The notes beneath the pieces are model-generated. The model saw only the letters and a program-made list of their open reading frames with translations. It was not told the DNA's origin and searched no databases. From an uncultured Streptococcus sp. (GTDB lineage: Bacteria; Bacillota; Bacilli; Lactobacillales; Streptococcaceae), in assembly GCA_934229725.1 (NCBI GenBank), contig CAKQDX010000006.1, positions 40,282-104,281 of the forward strand: a stretch of 64,000 bases of DNA, in the 5' to 3' direction. Each line of letters begins with the position of its first letter. Position 1 is the stretch's first letter. Made by a program: the position numbers and the translations under genes. Positions 59,098 through 64,000 of this stretch are shown here, one piece after another.

Positions 59098-62000
59098 ATG
59101 GAAAATAAAGTACGCTATAAACTGCACAAAGTGAAGAAGCATTGGGTGACTTTAGCGGTTGCTTCAGCAGCCTTGGCTACCATTGTTGGTGGTAGTGTTA
59201 CCACATCTTCACTTGCTTCTGCAGAAGAAACAAATCACTCAGATGCATCGCCTGCAACGACTACAGTTGGGGAAAATACAAATCCCATCGTTGAAAAAGA
59301 AGTCACTGCAACAAATGGCCTCGCAAACACTTCAAATGCGACAACAACAGATCGTGCAGCCCTTACAGCTGATAAGTCAGCGGAAAATCTTGCTCAACCA
59401 AGTGATGGTGTGACTACGAATGAGGCTGCAACGACTGAAGCAAAGCCAGAAACTAACCTTGCGACAGATGTAACAGCTAAACCAGCAACAGATGAAGTTG
59501 CTAATGCCGGTGTTGCTGTAGCAAATACTGAAAAATCAAAAGAACTTTCAGAATCAGAAATTAAAGCTGCAGTTTCACTTGATAACATTAAAAAAGAAAG
59601 TGACGGTAAATACTACTATCTTCTTGAAGATGGTTCACACAAGAAAAACTTTGCCATCACTGTAAATGGTCAGGTCCTTTATTTTGATGAAAATGGGGCT
59701 CTTTCAAGCACATCTACCTATTCATTTACACAAGGAACAACAAACCTGGTAACAGACTTTACCAAAAATAATGCTGCCTACGATTCAACAAAGGCTAGTT
59801 TTGAACTGGTTGATGGCTATTTGACAGCAGATAGTTGGTATCGTCCAAAAGAGATTCTTGAAGCTGGAACAACTTGGAAGGCTTCAACTGAAAAAGATCT
59901 TCGTCCACTCTTAATGGCATGGTGGCCAGATAAGGATACCCAAGTAGCGTATCTTAACTACATGACTAAGGCCCTTAGCAATGGTCAAGAAACTAAAGAT
60001 GTCTTTACGCTTGAGAATTCTCAAGCGAGCTTGAATGCTGCGGCTCAAATCATTCAACGTAAAATCGAGGTTAAGATTGCTGCAGATAAATCAGTAGAAT
60101 GGTTACGTCAGTCTATTGAGGCCTTTGTTAAGGACCAAGATAAATGGAACGTTAACTCTGAAACACCTGGTAAGGAACACTTGCAAAAAGGTGCCCTTCT
60201 CTTTGTTAATAGTGATTTAACCAAGTGGGCTAACTCAGCCTACCGTAAGCTTGACCAAACAGCTACAAGTCGTTTGGCGAATGACAAGATCAAGAGTGGT
60301 AGTGATGCTGGTTATGAGTTCTTGCTTTCAAGCGATATTGATAACTCAAACCCAGTTGTTCAAGCAGAGATGCTTAACCAATTGTATTACTTTATGAACT
60401 GGGGACAAATCGTCTTTGGTGATAAGGATAAGGATGCCCACTTTGATGGTATCCGTGTAGATGCCGTGGATAATGTCAGCATTGACATGCTTCAGTTGGT
60501 ATCTTCATACATGAAGGAAGCCTACAAGGTCAATGAGTCAGAAGCTCGTGCCCTTGCACATATCTCTATTCTTGAAGCTTGGTCACAAAATGACCCTTAC
60601 TATGTAGATGAACACAATACAGCAGCCCTTTCTATGGACAATGGTCTTCGTTTGTCTATTGTTCATGGATTAACACGTCCAGTGACTAATAAAGGCATTG
60701 GTGCTCGTAATGCCTCAATGAAAGACTTGGTTAATGGTGGCTATTTTGGCCTTTCAAACCGTGCAGACGTGACGTCATATGACCAACTTGGATTTGCAAC
60801 CTATCTCTTTGTTCGTGCCCATGACTCAGAGGTTCAAACGGTTATCGCTGATATTATCAGTAAGAAAATTGATCCTACAACGGATGGGTTCACCTTTACC
60901 TTAGATCAATTGAAACAAGCTTTTGACATCTATAATGCTGATATGTTGAAAGTGGATAAGGAATATACACACTCAAACATTCCTGCTGCCTATGCTTTGA
61001 TGCTTCAAACAATGGGTGCAGCAACACGTGTATACTACGGAGACTTGTATACTGATAACGGTCAATACATGGCTAAGAAATCACCATACTTTGACCAAAT
61101 CACGACCCTTCTTAAAGCACGTTCAAAATATGTTGCCGGTGGTCAAACATCTTATGTCCACAACCTTGCCGGTTCTGGAGTATCCTCTGCTAAGGATAAC
61201 AATGAAGTCCTTGTTTCAGTCCGTTATGGTCAAGACTTGATGTCTAAGACAGATACTGAAGGTGGAAAATACGGCCGTAATTCTGGAATGGTGACCCTTA
61301 TCGCTAATAACCCAGATTTGAAATTGGCAGATGGTGAAACGATTACTGTTAACATGGGTGCAGCCCATAAAAACCAAGCCTATCGTCCACTCTTGCTTGG
61401 TACAGATAAGGGTATTGTCTCAGCCTTGACTGATGCTGATACTAAGGTTGTGAAATACACAGATGCACAAGGTAATCTTGTCTTCACAGCTGATGAAATC
61501 AAAGGCTTTAAGACTGTTGATATGAGTGGTTACCTTGCTGTTTGGGTACCAGTAGGCGCTACTGACGATCAAAATGTTCTTGCAACCCCATCAACAAAAG
61601 CCTATAAAGAAGGGGATAAGGTGTATAGCTCATCTGCAGCCCTTGAAGCACAAGTTATCTATGAAGGTTTCTCAAACTTCCAAGACTTTGTACAAGATGA
61701 TAGCCAATACACCAACAAATTGATTGCGGCTAATGCAGACCTCTTCAAGTCATGGGGAATTACGTCATTTGAGATTGCACCACAGTATGTGTCATCCACT
61801 GATGGAACTTTCCTCGATTCTATTATCGAAAATGGTTATGCCTTCACAGACCGGTATGACCTTGCCATGAGCAAAAACAATAAATACGGTTCTAAAGAAG
61901 ACCTTCGTGATGCCCTTAAGGCACTTCACAAACAAGGTATCCAAGTCATCGCTGACTGGGTTCCAGACCAATTGTACACTCTTCCAGGAAAAGAAGTGGT

Positions 62001-63879
62001 TACAGCTACTCGTACGGACACGCACGGTAAGGTGATTGATGATACTAGCTTGGTCAATAAACTTTATGTGACAAACACTAAATCATCAGGTCAAGACTTC
62101 CAAGCACAATATGGTGGGGCCTTCCTCGAAAAACTTCAAACCCTTTATCCAGAAATCTTCAAAGAAGTTATGGAAGCTTCAGGTAAGACAATCGATCCAT
62201 CTGTTAAGATTAAACAGTGGGAAGCTAAGTACTTTAACGGTACAAACATCCAAAAACGTGGTTCTGACTATGTTCTTAGTGATGGTAAATTGTACTTCAA
62301 CGTTAATGATAAAGGTAGCTTCTTGCCTGCTGCCTTGACTGGTGATACCAAAGCTAAGACTGGCTTTGCTTATGATGGTACTGGTGTGACTTATTACACA
62401 ACATCAGGTACTCAAGCTAAGGGTCAATTCGTGACATATAATGGCAAACAATACTACTTTAACGATAAGGGTTACCTTGTGACAGGTGAGCAAACCATTG
62501 ATGGAGCAAACTATTACTTCTTGCCAAATGGTGTCATGCTGGCAGATGGCGTGGTTAAAAACGCTCAAGGTCAATCTTTGGTTTATGGCAAGACTGGTAA
62601 ATTGACGACGCAAACTGGCTGGAAAGAAGTTAGCGTTAAAGATACCGCTGGTAATGAAGAAAAATTCTACCGATATTTCTTCAAGGGTGGTATTATGGCC
62701 ACAGGATTGGCTCAAGTAGAAGGTAAAGAAAAATACTTCTATGACAATGGTTACCAAGCCAAAGGTATCTTTGTTCCAACAAAAGACGGTCAAATCATGT
62801 TCTTCGACAATGATTCAGGTGAACGTAAGTACTCAGGCTTCTTTGAAAAAGATGGTAACTGGTACTATGCGAATGACAAGGGTTACTTGGCTACTGGATT
62901 TACAAAAGTTGGTAGTCAAAACCTTTACTTCAATGACAAAGGTGTTCAAGTCAAGAACCGTTTCTTCCAAGTAGGTGATGCGACATACTATACCAACAAC
63001 GATGGTGATGTCCTTCGTGGTGCCCAAACCATCAACGGTGATGACCTCTACTTTGATGAGTCAGGTAAACAAGTTAAAGGAAACTTCGTTACAAATCCTG
63101 ATGGTACCCGTTCATATTATGATGCTATCACAGGTGTGAAACTTGTTGATACGACAGTTGTTGTCAATGGCGAGACTTATAATGTGGATGAAAAAGGGGT
63201 TGCAACTAAGGCCCATACATCAGGTTTCTATACTACTGGTGACAATAACTGGTTCTATGCAGATTCACATGGACATAATGTCACAGGTGCTCAATTCATC
63301 AATGGTCAAGATCTATACTTTGAATCAACGGGTAAACAAGTTAAGGGTGACTTTGTGACAAATCCTGATGGCACTCGCTCATTCTACCATTGGAATACTG
63401 GTGATAAATTGGTATCAACCTTCTTCACTACCGGTCATGATAGATGGTATTATGCCGATGCTAAAGGTCATGTGGTGACAGGTGCTCAAGTCATCAACGG
63501 TCAAAAACTTTACTTTGGAGTTGATGGTAAACAAGTTAAAGGTGGTTTTGCACCAAATGCAAATGGTACTCGTTCATTCTACCACGGTGCTACTGGAGAT
63601 AAGTTAGTTTCAACTTTCTTCACTAGTGGAGACAATAACTGGTACTATGCTGATGCTAAGGGAGAAGTCGTTGTCGGTGAACAGACTATCAACGGACAAC
63701 ACCTTTACTTTGACCAAACTGGAAGACAGGTGAAAGGAGCAACGGCTTCAAATCCTGATGGTTCAATCTCTTACTATGATGTTCATACAGGGGACAAGGC
63801 TGTTAATCGCTGGATTAAGATTCCTTCAGGTCAATGGGTATACTTCAATTCTGAAGGAAAAGGCTACATGTCAAATTAA
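59098..63879 (+). CDS. gtfK: GH70 glucosyltransferase (dextransucrase type), probable GtfK
   Basis: 1593 residues from ATG 59098; a TTG at 59092 adds two residues. Signal VRYKLHKVKKHWVTLAV, Thr/Ala-rich variable region to about 155. Catalytic residues Asp455 (GIRVDAVDNV), Glu493 (ILEAWS) and Asp576 (RAHDSEVQT). The SEVQT form of motif IV is that of dextransucrases making alpha-1,6 linkages. C-terminal glucan-binding repeats from about 1105 include several near-identical INGQxLYFxxxGKQVKG units. Length and order after gtfJ agree with my memory of S. salivarius GtfK (soluble dextran). A terminator follows. Confidence 0.9.
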   Translation: MENKVRYKLHKVKKHWVTLAVASAALATIVGGSVTTSSLASAEETNHSDASPATTTVGENTNPIVEKEVTATNGLANTSNATTTDRAALTADKSAENLAQPSDGVTTNEAATTEAKPETNLATDVTAKPATDEVANAGVAVANTEKSKELSESEIKAAVSLDNIKKESDGKYYYLLEDGSHKKNFAITVNGQVLYFDENGALSSTSTYSFTQGTTNLVTDFTKNNAAYDSTKASFELVDGYLTADSWYRPKEILEAGTTWKASTEKDLRPLLMAWWPDKDTQVAYLNYMTKALSNGQETKDVFTLENSQASLNAAAQIIQRKIEVKIAADKSVEWLRQSIEAFVKDQDKWNVNSETPGKEHLQKGALLFVNSDLTKWANSAYRKLDQTATSRLANDKIKSGSDAGYEFLLSSDIDNSNPVVQAEMLNQLYYFMNWGQIVFGDKDKDAHFDGIRVDAVDNVSIDMLQLVSSYMKEAYKVNESEARALAHISILEAWSQNDPYYVDEHNTAALSMDNGLRLSIVHGLTRPVTNKGIGARNASMKDLVNGGYFGLSNRADVTSYDQLGFATYLFVRAHDSEVQTVIADIISKKIDPTTDGFTFTLDQLKQAFDIYNADMLKVDKEYTHSNIPAAYALMLQTMGAATRVYYGDLYTDNGQYMAKKSPYFDQITTLLKARSKYVAGGQTSYVHNLAGSGVSSAKDNNEVLVSVRYGQDLMSKTDTEGGKYGRNSGMVTLIANNPDLKLADGETITVNMGAAHKNQAYRPLLLGTDKGIVSALTDADTKVVKYTDAQGNLVFTADEIKGFKTVDMSGYLAVWVPVGATDDQNVLATPSTKAYKEGDKVYSSSAALEAQVIYEGFSNFQDFVQDDSQYTNKLIAANADLFKSWGITSFEIAPQYVSSTDGTFLDSIIENGYAFTDRYDLAMSKNNKYGSKEDLRDALKALHKQGIQVIADWVPDQLYTLPGKEVVTATRTDTHGKVIDDTSLVNKLYVTNTKSSGQDFQAQYGGAFLEKLQTLYPEIFKEVMEASGKTIDPSVKIKQWEAKYFNGTNIQKRGSDYVLSDGKLYFNVNDKGSFLPAALTGDTKAKTGFAYDGTGVTYYTTSGTQAKGQFVTYNGKQYYFNDKGYLVTGEQTIDGANYYFLPNGVMLADGVVKNAQGQSLVYGKTGKLTTQTGWKEVSVKDTAGNEEKFYRYFFKGGIMATGLAQVEGKEKYFYDNGYQAKGIFVPTKDGQIMFFDNDSGERKYSGFFEKDGNWYYANDKGYLATGFTKVGSQNLYFNDKGVQVKNRFFQVGDATYYTNNDGDVLRGAQTINGDDLYFDESGKQVKGNFVTNPDGTRSYYDAITGVKLVDTTVVVNGETYNVDEKGVATKAHTSGFYTTGDNNWFYADSHGHNVTGAQFINGQDLYFESTGKQVKGDFVTNPDGTRSFYHWNTGDKLVSTFFTTGHDRWYYADAKGHVVTGAQVINGQKLYFGVDGKQVKGGFAPNANGTRSFYHGATGDKLVSTFFTSGDNNWYYADAKGEVVVGEQTINGQHLYFDQTGRQVKGATASNPDGSISYYDVHTGDKAVNRWIKIPSGQWVYFNSEGKGYMSN

Positions 63880-63895
63880 GACTAAAGAAAGAAGT

Positions 63896-63922
63896 CAATC
63901 ACACTTGTGTGGTTGCTTTTTA
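63896..63922 (+). terminator. Terminator after gtf gene 3
   Basis: CAATCACAC (63896-63904) pairs with GTGTGGTTG (63907-63915, one G-U pair), followed by CTTTTT. Confidence 0.8.
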
Positions 63923-64000
63923 AAATAAAAATAGCATAAAAATCTAGTTATCCGCATAAAAACTGGACTTATCACACTTTATCAAGGTCAAAACCACTCA

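Overview
The window reads as chromosomal DNA of a low-GC Gram-positive coccus of the Streptococcus salivarius group. The evidence is a non-phosphorylating GapN, MurT/GatD, CdaA-CdaR-GlmM, streptococcal-type rml genes, a T-box-led his operon with hisZ, and three consecutive GH70 glucosyltransferases with the KxYKxGKxW-like signal peptide. The second and third glucosyltransferases match the recalled sizes, order and N-termini of S. salivarius GtfJ and GtfK. This assignment rests on sequence reading and family knowledge, not on a database search. No tRNA, rRNA, CRISPR array, intact insertion sequence or prophage was seen.

Layout. 1-3.9 kb: end of gapN, then two esterase-fold proteins and an ATP-grasp enzyme. 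3.9-8 kb: DEAD-box helicase (minus), uridine kinase, an ABC-F ATPase and a two-helix membrane protein. 8.0-8.6 kb: a 512-bp insert between perfect 31-bp direct repeats, holding an ORF remnant and a structured intergenic element. 8.7-12 kb: alpha/beta hydrolase and MprF behind a structured leader. 12-14.2 kb: gatD-murT (minus), divergent from cdaA-cdaR-glmM-gtrA (14.3-18.1 kb). 18.2-21.7 kb: trmK, nif3-like, ZIP transporter and an FAD oxidoreductase. 21.9-23.2 kb: secreted esterase. 23.4-26.1 kb: rmlA-rmlC-[structured repeat]-rmlB. 26.2-28.2 kb: two surface or membrane proteins of unknown role. 28.3-33.8 kb: hemW, acyl-ACP thioesterase, HAD phosphatase, TIGR01906-like membrane protein, PHP phosphatase, phosphodiester glycosidase and a small membrane protein. 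34.3-42 kb: His T-box and hisCZGDBHAFIE. 42.2-44 kb: two tandem paralogous membrane-anchored proteins. 44.1-48.3 kb: DUF4956 and VTC-domain genes (minus), a carbohydrate-binding lipoprotein and a GT2-GtrA glycosyltransferase. 48.6-63.9 kb: three glucansucrase genes with a small membrane protein gene (minus) between the second and third.

Much of the window concerns the cell envelope: peptidoglycan amidation (MurT/GatD), amino-sugar precursor and c-di-AMP (GlmM/CdaA), rhamnose precursor (Rml), membrane charge (MprF) and extracellular glucans (Gtf). The his operon is complete for the conserved steps, and a PHP-type histidinol phosphatase candidate lies about 2.3 kb upstream of it.

The most unusual signals are in the non-coding DNA. 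Two intergenic elements share an architecture (outer stem, hairpin, 10-bp hairpin, then a conserved core) although their stem sequences are unrelated. glmM has its Shine-Dalgarno separated from the ATG by a perfect 20-nt hairpin. murT, hemW and the ABC-F gene have extended -10 promoters placed so that the transcripts would be leaderless or nearly so. The gtf transcripts are predicted to begin in or next to a stem-loop whose arms differ while the loop is conserved in two of the three. Upstream of the carbohydrate-binding lipoprotein there are four response-regulator-like hexamers at exact 11-bp steps.
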